From: Candidatus Palauibacter rhopaloidicola
Lineage (GTDB): Bacteria > Gemmatimonadota > Gemmatimonadetes > Palauibacterales > Palauibacteraceae
Assembly: GCA_026914155.1 (NCBI GenBank)
Contig: JAPPGH010000008.1
Span: forward strand, 62,001 to 126,000
Length of the DNA stretch: 64,000 nucleotides
Reading direction: 5' to 3'
Position numbers and translations under genes: made by a program. The notes beneath the pieces were generated by a model that saw only the letters and a program-made list of their open reading frames with translations, searched no databases and had not been told where the DNA came from. The stretch's first letter is position 1; each line of letters opens with the position of its first letter. Below, one piece after another: positions 58,001 through 64,000 of this stretch.

Positions 58001-59687
58001 AGGGGCGCAGCAGCGCGAGGGCCAGAGGGTTCGCGTCGATCGCGGCATCGACCTGCGACCGGGCGAGGTTCAGGAACCCGGAACCCGAGAAGCGCGAGCG
58101 GTCGCCGGCCGGCGTGAGGTGCTCGACGACGCCGTCGAAGGCGACGCCGCTGTCCTGTTCGCGGTCGAGGGTGAGGGTCCCCTGGAAGCGCCCGTCGATC
58201 CCCAGGTCCATGCCGATGAGACGGGTCCAGCGCGACTCGAAGGCGGCCACTTCCACGCCGAGGCGGCGGAGGCTCAGGAACTCCTCGCCGATGCCGACGC
58301 CGCCCCGAGCCTGCAGGCTGGAAGGCGGCGTTTCCGGATCGGGATCGTGCAGGGTGAGATCGGCGACGATCATCAGGTCGTCGACGTAGCCCGAGCCGCG
58401 CAGCGTGCCGCGCATCGTCCCGGGCGGCGGCGCGGGCGCCGTCCCCGGCGCCGAGTCCTGTGCGAGGAGCGGGGCCAGGTGCGCGAGATCGAAGGGCGCC
58501 AGCGTAACGCCGATTCGCTGGAACCTGGGGCGCCGGTCGAGGGCGAGGGCGAACCCTCCGGTCATCCGGGTCTCGCCGGTTCGGAAATCTCCGTTCGCGA
58601 CGTCCACGACGGCGTCGCCGCCGCGGCCGCTGAGGTCGATGGACATGGGGCCGCCACCGATCTCGGGCAGGTCGATGGGCAGCCAGCGGAGGTCCCGGAC
58701 GTCGAGCGGGTTCGCTTCCAGCGCGAACTCGAAATCGACGCCGTTCGAGGCCATCCATCCTTCCCCGCGGATCGCGGACTGGTCCGTCTCGAGCGTCTCG
58801 ATGTCCAGGTGGGCCGTGTCCCCGATCGTCAGGTGCATCCGCAGGTTCGAGAGTTCCAGCGGCTGGTTCACGGCGAGCAGCGTGGCGGCCGCCTCCTCGA
58901 CCTCGATCATGAAGGGGGCCTCGGGGTCCGTCACCCGGGCGACGGGGAACCGGCCGCGGAGGTTCGTCAGTTCGAACACGCGCTCGAATTCGCCATCCGG
59001 CCGCTCCCGCAGGGCCCAGGGCGACTCCCCCGCCCGCGCCTCGCGCAACGCCTCCGTCTTCGCCGCTCCCGTCAGCGTTTCCGTCCACGGCGTGAGGATC
59101 CGGATGCGGCCGGAGGCAACCGTCGCGTCGTGCAGGAGGATGCCGAGCGCGGCCTCCGGCGCGGCGGGCACCTGCGGTCCCGGGAGAAGTGAGGCCGCCG
59201 CCACGGCTCCCGACTCGACCGTGGGGTCCGCTTGCGGGGGCGGTTCGAAGATGCGGTCGTAGTTCCAGCGGCCGTCCGGGTACTGCCGCAGGCGGAGGTC
59301 CAGAGCGCGGGCGTGGAGACGGCCCACGTCGAGTTGCTGCCGCAGGAGCGCCAACGGGTCGTGTTCCATCGTGACGGTGTCGAGCGCCAGGAACAGTTCT
59401 CCGTCCGCATCGAGGATCTCGAAGCGCGAGACGGTGAGGTCGCTGAGGAGATTGCCCGAGATGGCGTGGCCGATGCGCACCTCCCCGTTCACGCTGCGGG
59501 CAAGGGCGTTTTCGAGGAGCGAGAGGGCGGCGTCCCGGCCCCTGGCGGTCTGCGTGATCCCGATGAAGACGCCGAGCACGAGCAGGCTCGTGATGACAGC
59601 CAATGGCAGGGCGATCCGCCGCCTGCGCGGGGTTGGCGCGGACCCCGACCCGCCGGGCGCCGGCGCGGACCCGTCGGACCCGCTCAA
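55029..59687 (-). CDS. tamB: Translocation/assembly module protein TamB
   Basis: A TTG start at 59687 overlapping the TGA of the Omp85 gene (TTGA) is the best start: the frame is open upstream but reads as Arg-rich shadow. This gives 1552 residues. A Ser/Gly/Pro cytoplasmic lead and one inner-membrane helix (ALPLAVITSLLVLGVFIGIT) at about residues 25-45 are followed by the long beta-taco/AsmA-like body. A C-terminal TamB (DUF490) domain at about 1200-1540 contains PRGTYIFDRVPPYVRPL and VFGPLSSGLTSALGATG. TamB spans the periplasm and works with an Omp85 protein in lipid transport or outer-membrane assembly. The tail DENSDENSD comes from a 12-bp repeat. Confidence 0.92.
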   Translation of the reverse strand: MSGSDGSAPAPGGSGSAPTPRRRRIALPLAVITSLLVLGVFIGITQTARGRDAALSLLENALARSVNGEVRIGHAISGNLLSDLTVSRFEILDADGELFLALDTVTMEHDPLALLRQQLDVGRLHARALDLRLRQYPDGRWNYDRIFEPPPQADPTVESGAVAAASLLPGPQVPAAPEAALGILLHDATVASGRIRILTPWTETLTGAAKTEALREARAGESPWALRERPDGEFERVFELTNLRGRFPVARVTDPEAPFMIEVEEAAATLLAVNQPLELSNLRMHLTIGDTAHLDIETLETDQSAIRGEGWMASNGVDFEFALEANPLDVRDLRWLPIDLPEIGGGPMSIDLSGRGGDAVVDVANGDFRTGETRMTGGFALALDRRPRFQRIGVTLAPFDLAHLAPLLAQDSAPGTAPAPPPGTMRGTLRGSGYVDDLMIVADLTLHDPDPETPPSSLQARGGVGIGEEFLSLRRLGVEVAAFESRWTRLIGMDLGIDGRFQGTLTLDREQDSGVAFDGVVEHLTPAGDRSRFSGSGFLNLARSQVDAAIDANPLALALLRPWTSGIELAGAVSGPIRARGSLEELALEAELESERGRLTLNGDFDLAAEELRYDTEIEGTDLSLDQWVEGAPASRLAVRGRVQGEGLDPATLEAAFDVEILPSQVDQAEIFDSRVRLRVADGVATIDSAFLASDVGTLSVQGDFGLAEERSGQIAFDAQAPDLSDWDRWFVDEIPGGAAAEAGEALFDTIEELLGRARRDRQPTEGLEGRLVTRGTATGRWGDFTLDADIEASEARFRGYRAGDFSARVELFDPPRLGDLRSRFTATNVELDGRRVDSLSVRLARSDAGEPGADALDAEFYAQRDSSLEVSGRGVVVGGDLWSAGLTDLRLRLGKLESTLQTPARVVYSDSALLVDGLFLNGQLGRLRADGRIPASGEGSLDVEILGVRVDQFGYLLSEQPILGGTLGGRVEATGTLAEPLVTAEFEVLDPSLQHQGYDALNARVDYAARELAGEIDLVDDGALLGRLGGSVATDLAILPVERRLLDDPFDLDLTGDRLPLALVELVLPTFEEVTGIAESDLSIRGAPGALRYDGALRLVNGRGWVPDLGVWLTEVGARIAFRGSSIALVDSAHVGSDLGGSLRTRGTVDIARITNPVFALDFDADEFHGIVRNDMEFAVSGRARLDSAYARPWVTADVVLSDGYFEQDEFLRGLEVFNPGEVEVFDFLDASTGDVLAQFRNPFLDNLVLDANVDLGSDLSLRSGRLNAEVVGEGISVYLDRRLDVLDISGSAEMPRGTYIFDRVPPYVRPLRITAGSMQFVGDVGFNPIIDITAEYRDRTIDGPVFVEARITGTAIEPEVLLTSNPPMSDTDQYCLLAVGTPCYRSADPQLAQRVGQQLVFGPLSSGLTSALGATGISYFNLTSVAAGRGAGGVANRSLFERTALEVGGYVSNALFLSYWQPLGGGPPRAALDWAFLPGWSVEAGTASRFDERLFGLSLGTNVANDRTYSLFLFREWEFGEGTGSGDPDENSDENSDGNPRPGSGSRTRR
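55072..55095 (-). repeat. 12-bp tandem repeat in the tamB tail
   Basis: Two perfect units TCGGAGTTCTCG (plus strand) plus a partial third, encoding DENS repeats at the TamB C-terminus. Confidence 0.7.
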
Positions 59688-61900
59688 AATGCTTCTCCGA
59701 TGGACACGTGGATCTGCATGCGGCGCCAGAGTTCCAGCAGGGGGTGCGGATCGTCGAACCGGAAGGGGTCGAACCTGACGGGCTGCGGCATCTGGACCAA
59801 CGTTCCGTCCTCCGTCGAAACAATTGCCGGTAGCTCGGTCGCGAACGTTGTATTGTACCCGATATCGAGCCGGATGGAACCGATCGGGCTCGCGTAGCGG
59901 AGCCCCAGGCCGGGCGTCCAATGGAGCTTTCGAAGCTCCGTGAGTCGCTGCGAGACGCTTCCCGCGTCCCCGAACAAGACGAGACTCCACCGGTCGCTGA
60001 GGTAGCGGCGCAGTTCGATGCTCAGTTCCAGGTGGGCGTCGCCGCCCCGCGGCCGCTCGTCGAAGGCGCCGGGGTTCTGCGTCGCGAGCCGTTCGACGCA
60101 CGCTTCGAAATCTCCCCCAGGACAGTCTTCCCCCTCATCGGCCACGAGCACGCGGGGCCCGAGCAGGTTCTGCCCCACGCCGCGAACGCTCTGCGAGCCG
60201 CCGACGAAGAAGCGCCGGGACGGATGGATGAGCCGGTCGGTCCGGGGCGCGCCGGGCAGGAAGATGCGGGTGCCGGGGAAGCGGACGACTCCGGTCCGCG
60301 CCCGCGCCGCGAGCACGAGACCGGGTTCGAGTTCCCGGAAGAGGGCGGCCTGCGCCACGATCCGCGCGTACCGGTACTGCGAGCCCGTCATCTCGTGGGC
60401 AACCTCCCCCTCCGCCGTCAGGTAGTAGCCGCGGGTCGGGCGGAGCGCGTCGTCCGTCTCGTTGTAGAGTCCCGCGAGGGTGAGGGGCGCCAGCCAGCGC
60501 GACCGCGTCACGGTGACGATGTCCTCGGGTTCGCAGAAACCGAAGTTGATGCAGAAGAAGATGTCCGCGGACTGTTCGCCGAAGCCGGTGTAGCCCGGCG
60601 AATACGAGAGGGTGGCGGACGCCCGGCGCCCGAGTTGGCGCGTGAGGCCGATCTCGGCGCCGAAGCCCTCCTGGATGAAGACGTCGGGGATCGTCTCCCG
60701 TTCGACGAAGACCCGGGCGCTGAAGCTGTTCTCGGCCGAAAGGGCGACGGGGAGGAGCAGTTCCGTCTGGAGCCGGTAGTTCAGGGTCCGGAAGTCAGGG
60801 TCGGCGCCCACCTGGGAGCAGGGGAAGGACCCGTCCAGTTGGTCCGCGAAGATGTTCCCGAGCTGGCCCGTGAGTTCCAGCCGCCGGCCCCCGCCGAAGA
60901 GGTTGCGGTGCGTCAGCCGCGTCTCGGTCCGAAGGCACTGGTCGGTACTCCATCCGAGCCCTAATCGGGCCGCCCGCGGCGAGGCCGGCGTGACCTGAAC
61001 GACGAGATCGAGCGTCGAGTCGGCGCTGGCGGCCTCGGGGGGCGCCGATTCCCGGCGGATCGAGGCGAAGCGGATGGCCTCGAGGCCGAAGAGGTTCCGC
61101 TGCCCCTCCACTTCGGCCTCCTGGTTGTAGTAGTCGCCGGCGCGCAGGGGGAAGAGGTCGCGGATCACGTCCTCGCCGATCGTCTCGCCGCCCTCGATGC
61201 GGATCTCCCTCAGGCGATAACGGGCGCCGGGGCGGACGTCGAGCGCCACCTGCGCGGTCCCGTCGCGCCCGCGGGCGAAGTCCTCCAGCGCCATCGCGTT
61301 GACGTAGCCCTGACGGCGCAATGATCCGATGAGGCTGTCCACGCCGGCCTGAAGCCGCCCGCGGTCGAAGGGATCGCCGACGCCGATATCGACGAGGGCG
61401 GCGGCCTCCTCGGCGCCGAGGGCTTCGGGCAGCCCTTCGAGGGAGAACTCGTCGATGAGGGTCGCCGGACCCTCGTCGATGACGAACGAGACGCTGGCGT
61501 CGACGCCGTTCGTGCGGACGACGTGGCGGACGTCCGCCTCGAAGTGGCCGCGGAAGTTGTAGTACAGGCGGAGCCGGTCGGCGTCGACCCGGACGTCGAG
61601 CGTGTCCAGGTAGGCACGGCGGTGCGCGAACCCCCAGTTCGTGACCACGCAGAAGGGAGAGAGCAGGAGGCTCGTGCATTCGGTGCTGCGCGTAACGATC
61701 ACCGCCCGCAACTCACCGTCGGAGACCGTCTCGTTGCCGCGGAATCGAAGGGACGTGACTTCGGCGCGGCGCGGTCCCGCCTCGCCGGCCGCCTGCCCGC
61801 TGAGTGGAGACGGCCCGAGATGCGGCGACGGCCCGACGAACGAAGGCGGCCCTGCGAGGGTGACGGCCAGCGCCAGCCCGGCCAGAGCCGCGCGTTTCAC
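59684..61900 (-). CDS. BamA/TamA (Omp85) family outer-membrane protein
   Basis: A GTG at 61900 overlapping the lgt TGA (GTGA) gives a signal peptide (MKRAALAGLALAVTLAG) and 738 residues; the longer open frame is lgt read out of phase. POTRA-like domains lie at about 45-350 (VTSLRFRGNETVSDGEL, YNFRGHFEADVR, RYRLREIRIEGGETI), then a 16-strand-type barrel (LTHRNLFGGGRRLELTGQ, GGSQSVRGVGQNLLGPR) ending in Phe. Direct coupling to tamB makes TamA-like function more likely than BamA, though Gram-negative groups with one Omp85 per locus blur this. An N-terminal insert with two cysteines (STECTSLLLSPFC) is typical, to my recollection, of Gemmatimonadota Omp85 proteins. Confidence 0.92.
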   Translation of the reverse strand: MKRAALAGLALAVTLAGPPSFVGPSPHLGPSPLSGQAAGEAGPRRAEVTSLRFRGNETVSDGELRAVIVTRSTECTSLLLSPFCVVTNWGFAHRRAYLDTLDVRVDADRLRLYYNFRGHFEADVRHVVRTNGVDASVSFVIDEGPATLIDEFSLEGLPEALGAEEAAALVDIGVGDPFDRGRLQAGVDSLIGSLRRQGYVNAMALEDFARGRDGTAQVALDVRPGARYRLREIRIEGGETIGEDVIRDLFPLRAGDYYNQEAEVEGQRNLFGLEAIRFASIRRESAPPEAASADSTLDLVVQVTPASPRAARLGLGWSTDQCLRTETRLTHRNLFGGGRRLELTGQLGNIFADQLDGSFPCSQVGADPDFRTLNYRLQTELLLPVALSAENSFSARVFVERETIPDVFIQEGFGAEIGLTRQLGRRASATLSYSPGYTGFGEQSADIFFCINFGFCEPEDIVTVTRSRWLAPLTLAGLYNETDDALRPTRGYYLTAEGEVAHEMTGSQYRYARIVAQAALFRELEPGLVLAARARTGVVRFPGTRIFLPGAPRTDRLIHPSRRFFVGGSQSVRGVGQNLLGPRVLVADEGEDCPGGDFEACVERLATQNPGAFDERPRGGDAHLELSIELRRYLSDRWSLVLFGDAGSVSQRLTELRKLHWTPGLGLRYASPIGSIRLDIGYNTTFATELPAIVSTEDGTLVQMPQPVRFDPFRFDDPHPLLELWRRMQIHVSIGEAF

Positions 61901-62739
61901 ACCGCCGCCTCTGCGGCCCGGCGGCGCAGCCTGAGGACGAGCGCGATGCCCCCCGCGAAGAGCAGGACCGAGATCACCTGCGCGAGCGTGAAGCCTCCGA
62001 AGAAGCGGTCGTCCTTGGCGCGGAAGATCTCGATGACGAAGCGCTCGACCGCGGCCATCGCGAGCCACATGCCGAACAGCCACCCCTGGACGTGCGGGTG
62101 CCGCCGCAGCCCCCACAGGATGAAGAAGATGACGAGCGAAAGTCCCGTCTCGTAGAGTTGCGTGGGGTGGACGGCGAGGACCTCCGCGTCGGGGATCGCG
62201 GGGTCCACCTCCGCCCCGAAACCCCGCAGGTTGCCGGCGGTCGTGGGCGGAAGGCCGTTGGGGAAGGCGATGCCGACCCACGATTCCGTCGGGCGCCCGT
62301 AGTCGTCGCCGACGAGGAAGCAGCCGATGCGGCCGATCCCGTAGGCGAGCGGGAGCGCCGGCGCGATCGCGTCCACCCCGAGGCCGGGGGTCACGGGGCG
62401 CCGGCGCAGCACCCACATGACGCCGAGGAACCCGCCGATGAACCCGCCGTACCAGACGAGCCCGCTGCGCGAGAAGATCATCCCCAGCGGATCGACCGCC
62501 GTCCGGTCCCAGTAGAGGAGCACGTAGTAGATCTTCGCCCCGACGATGCCGCCGATCAGCGCGCCCAGCAGCATGTCCGCCGCGAGTTCGCGCCCGGCGC
62601 CGAGGCGCGCCGTCTCGGCGCGCAGCACCATGTACCCGCACAGGAAGGCGAGCGCCATCAGCACTCCGAAGGAGGTGATGGTGAACTCGCCGAGAACCGG
62701 CAGCGTCAGTGTGAAGAGTTCGGGATACACGTCTGACAC
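61897..62739 (-). CDS. lgt: Prolipoprotein diacylglyceryl transferase
   Basis: This 280-residue, multi-helix inner-membrane enzyme transfers diacylglycerol from phosphatidylglycerol to the lipobox cysteine. The Lgt signature is seen as YGIGRIGCFLVGDDYGRPT, with RSGLVWYGGFIGG before it and HPTQLYET after it. Length is typical. It supplies the first maturation step for the many lipoproteins in this window. It is followed by the Omp85 gene with a GTGA overlap and preceded by tsaD at 55 bp. Confidence 0.97.
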   Translation of the reverse strand: MSDVYPELFTLTLPVLGEFTITSFGVLMALAFLCGYMVLRAETARLGAGRELAADMLLGALIGGIVGAKIYYVLLYWDRTAVDPLGMIFSRSGLVWYGGFIGGFLGVMWVLRRRPVTPGLGVDAIAPALPLAYGIGRIGCFLVGDDYGRPTESWVGIAFPNGLPPTTAGNLRGFGAEVDPAIPDAEVLAVHPTQLYETGLSLVIFFILWGLRRHPHVQGWLFGMWLAMAAVERFVIEIFRAKDDRFFGGFTLAQVISVLLFAGGIALVLRLRRRAAEAAV

Positions 62740-62794
62740 GCTCCTCGTTGGCTGCGGTGCTGCTCGTTGGCGGTCCCGGCTCCCGCGCCGGCCC

Positions 62795-63850
62795 TCATGC
62801 GAGGCCGGGAAAGGCGAGCGCCGCTTCGGCGTTGAGCGACCACGGGCTGCGTTCCCCTCTCGCCAAGCGGAACCGCGCGGCCGCGGCGATCATGGCCGCG
62901 TTGTCCGTCGCGAGGCGGGGAGACGGGGCGTATAGCTCCCCGGACGAGCCCAGGCGCTCGGCTAAACCTTCACGAAGGCGGGAGTTCCGCGCCACTCCCC
63001 CGCCCAGCACGACCCGCCGGCAGCCCGTCTGTTCCACGGCGCGCCGGGTCTTCTCGGCGAGGACGTCGACCACGGCCTCCTGAAACTCCGCCGCGAGGTC
63101 GTCGACGGCGCCGGCGAGGCCGCCCTCCTCTTCGAGTTGTTCGGCGATCCGCGCCACGGCGGTCTTCAGACCCGAAAAGGACATGTCGTAGTACGCGGGA
63201 TCGCCGGGCCGGTCGCGCCGGCTCAGCATCGGGCGCGGGAGCCGGAAACGTCCCGCCGCGCCGCCGGCCGCCGCGCTCCGGGCCGCCGCGCTCCTCTCCG
63301 CCGCACGCTGGATCTGGGGGCCGCCGGGATAGGGCAGTCCGAGCCGCCGCGCGACCTTGTCGAACGCCTCGCCCGCCGCATCGTCCCGCGTCTGGCCCAG
63401 GAGGCGGTAGCGTCCCCATGCGCGCGCCTCCAGCAGGAGCGTGTGTCCGCCCGATACGAGGAGGCCGATGAACGGGGGATGCGCGCCGTCGTGCTCGAGC
63501 GCGGTGCCGAACAGGTGCCCCTCCATGTGATGGACGCCGAGGAGGGGAAGCCCGCGCGCGAAGGCGTAGGCCTTGGCCCAGTTCACGCCCGCGAGCAGGG
63601 CGCCGACGAGCCCGGGGCCGGCCGTCACGCCGACGCCCGCGATATCCTCGTGGCCGACCTCCGCCTCGCGCATGGCGTGCCGCACCATCGCGTCGAGTGA
63701 GCGAATGTGCTCGCGGGCGGCGATCTCCGGCACGACGCCCCCGAACGCCGCGTGCGCGTCCTGCGAGGCGATCGCGAGAGCCCGGATCCCGTTCTCGTCC
63801 ACGACGGCGGCCGAGGTCTCGTCGCACGAGGTCTCGATCCCGAGGACCGG
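62795..63850 (-). CDS. tsaD: tRNA threonylcarbamoyladenosine transferase TsaD; start codon not identified
   Basis: TsaD (Kae1/Gcp) with TsaB/E makes t6A37 in ANN-decoding tRNAs. The conserved N-terminus VLGIETSCDETSAAVVDENG is present, then HIRSLD, TAGPGLVGAL, the metal-binding HHMEGH, LLVSGGHT and VLGGGVARNSRLR near the end. A GTG at 63802 would cut off GIETSCDET, so translation must start upstream. Yet the frame has no ATG, GTG, TTG or CTG from there to the window edge, and passes a GGGGCGC-type repeat at about 63879-63905. The coordinate 63850 marks the limit of recognisable homology, not a start. An indel in the GC-rich repeat or a fusion with the upstream frame may explain it. Confidence 0.9.
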   Translation of the reverse strand, partial: PVLGIETSCDETSAAVVDENGIRALAIASQDAHAAFGGVVPEIAAREHIRSLDAMVRHAMREAEVGHEDIAGVGVTAGPGLVGALLAGVNWAKAYAFARGLPLLGVHHMEGHLFGTALEHDGAHPPFIGLLVSGGHTLLLEARAWGRYRLLGQTRDDAAGEAFDKVARRLGLPYPGGPQIQRAAERSAAARSAAAGGAAGRFRLPRPMLSRRDRPGDPAYYDMSFSGLKTAVARIAEQLEEEGGLAGAVDDLAAEFQEAVVDVLAEKTRRAVEQTGCRRVVLGGGVARNSRLREGLAERLGSSGELYAPSPRLATDNAAMIAAAARFRLARGERSPWSLNAEAALAFPGLA

Positions 63851-63927
63851 CCCGCCCTGGAAGCCGGCGGCGGGCGCAGCGGGGCGCGGGGCGGGGCGCG
63901 GGGCGGCGCCCGCGGCGGCCGGCGCGT

Positions 63928-63999
63928 CTATCGGTCGGGCGGGTCGGAGGCGATACCCGCGCTCACCCGCTCCGGAACGAGGTCGATCGTCACCGTGCC
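63928..63999 (-). CDS. C-terminal fragment of an upstream gene, cut by window edge
   Basis: A minus-strand frame enters from the right edge and ends at TAG (63928-63930), giving only 23 residues (GTVTIDLVPERVSAGIASDP and DR end). It has protein-like composition and ends just before tsaD, as expected for an operon partner, but is too short to identify. Confidence 0.4.
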   Translation of the reverse strand, partial: GTVTIDLVPERVSAGIASDPPDR

Positions 64000-64000
64000 G

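Noticed and set aside
55512..59192. Open plus-strand frame of about 1226 codons opposite tamB
   Set aside because: Same mirror effect; tamB on the minus strand is well supported and nothing recognisable is encoded on the plus strand.

Overview
The window looks like a GC-rich, double-membrane (Gram-negative) bacterial chromosome. The best guess is Gemmatimonadota or a near relative, possibly host-associated. This is inference from three things: an Omp85 protein with a cysteine-containing N-terminal insert next to TamB, a GC-rich tightly overlapping gene style, and an unusual load of lipoproteins built from Ig-like, cadherin-like and plant-type leucine-rich repeats. No rRNA, tRNA or CRISPR array was found.

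Layout. (1) 1-2598: the end of a beta-propeller (TolB/PD40-type) surface protein on the plus strand. (2) 2561-11197, minus strand: one compact eight-gene run of PspB-like protein, YbjN-like protein, PspA, DgcN-like protein, a small membrane coiled-coil protein, TrpS, a D-2-hydroxyacid dehydrogenase, and an LRR-metzincin lipoprotein broken by one extra base. (3) 11956-24007, plus strand: a 2206-residue secreted protein with Ig and cadherin repeats and a C-terminal beta-barrel, then a P4-type tyrosine integrase whose reading frame overlaps its stop codon, then a 5'-truncated and frameshifted copy of a surface lipoprotein whose intact, inverted paralogue lies at 34487-38995. (4) 24008-25186: about 1.2 kb with no convincing gene but with a strong terminator and C-run/G-run palindromes. 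A hendecad coiled-coil membrane protein follows. (5) 25715-38995, minus strand: three large lipoproteins (LRR-metzincin, Ig-lectin-like, Ig-Calx-beta-like). The two downstream of the first each end in a GGGCCC-core hairpin. (6) 39374-44798: uvrA, small coiled-coil reading frames, and a two-gene AAA ATPase/Toprim (DUF3226) pair that resembles OLD/PARIS-type defence modules. Its Toprim gene is interrupted by an in-frame TGA where a tryptophan is expected. (7) 44838-47969: an Ig-repeat lipoprotein with a leishmanolysin-type protease domain and a 281-bp perfect internal repeat. (8) 47994-54077: a muropeptide-salvage block with a Na+/solute symporter, a NagZ (GH3) to AmiE-like (serine beta-lactamase fold) fusion, and divergent NamZ. 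(9) 54093-64000, minus strand: an envelope-biogenesis run of TsaD, Lgt, Omp85/TamA-like protein, TamB and a lipid kinase.

Themes. The region is devoted to the cell surface: lipoprotein maturation (Lgt), outer-membrane assembly (Omp85/TamB), envelope stress (PspA), wall recycling, and a family of repeat-rich exported proteins, three of which carry metalloprotease domains. The most interesting candidates are the ATPase/Toprim pair with its nonsense codon, the integrase lying between an adhesin and a headless paralogue of another surface gene, and the paired LRR-metzincin lipoproteins. Translational coupling by four-base stop/start overlaps is common, and the overlapping start triplet is variously ATG, GTG, TTG and apparently CTG.
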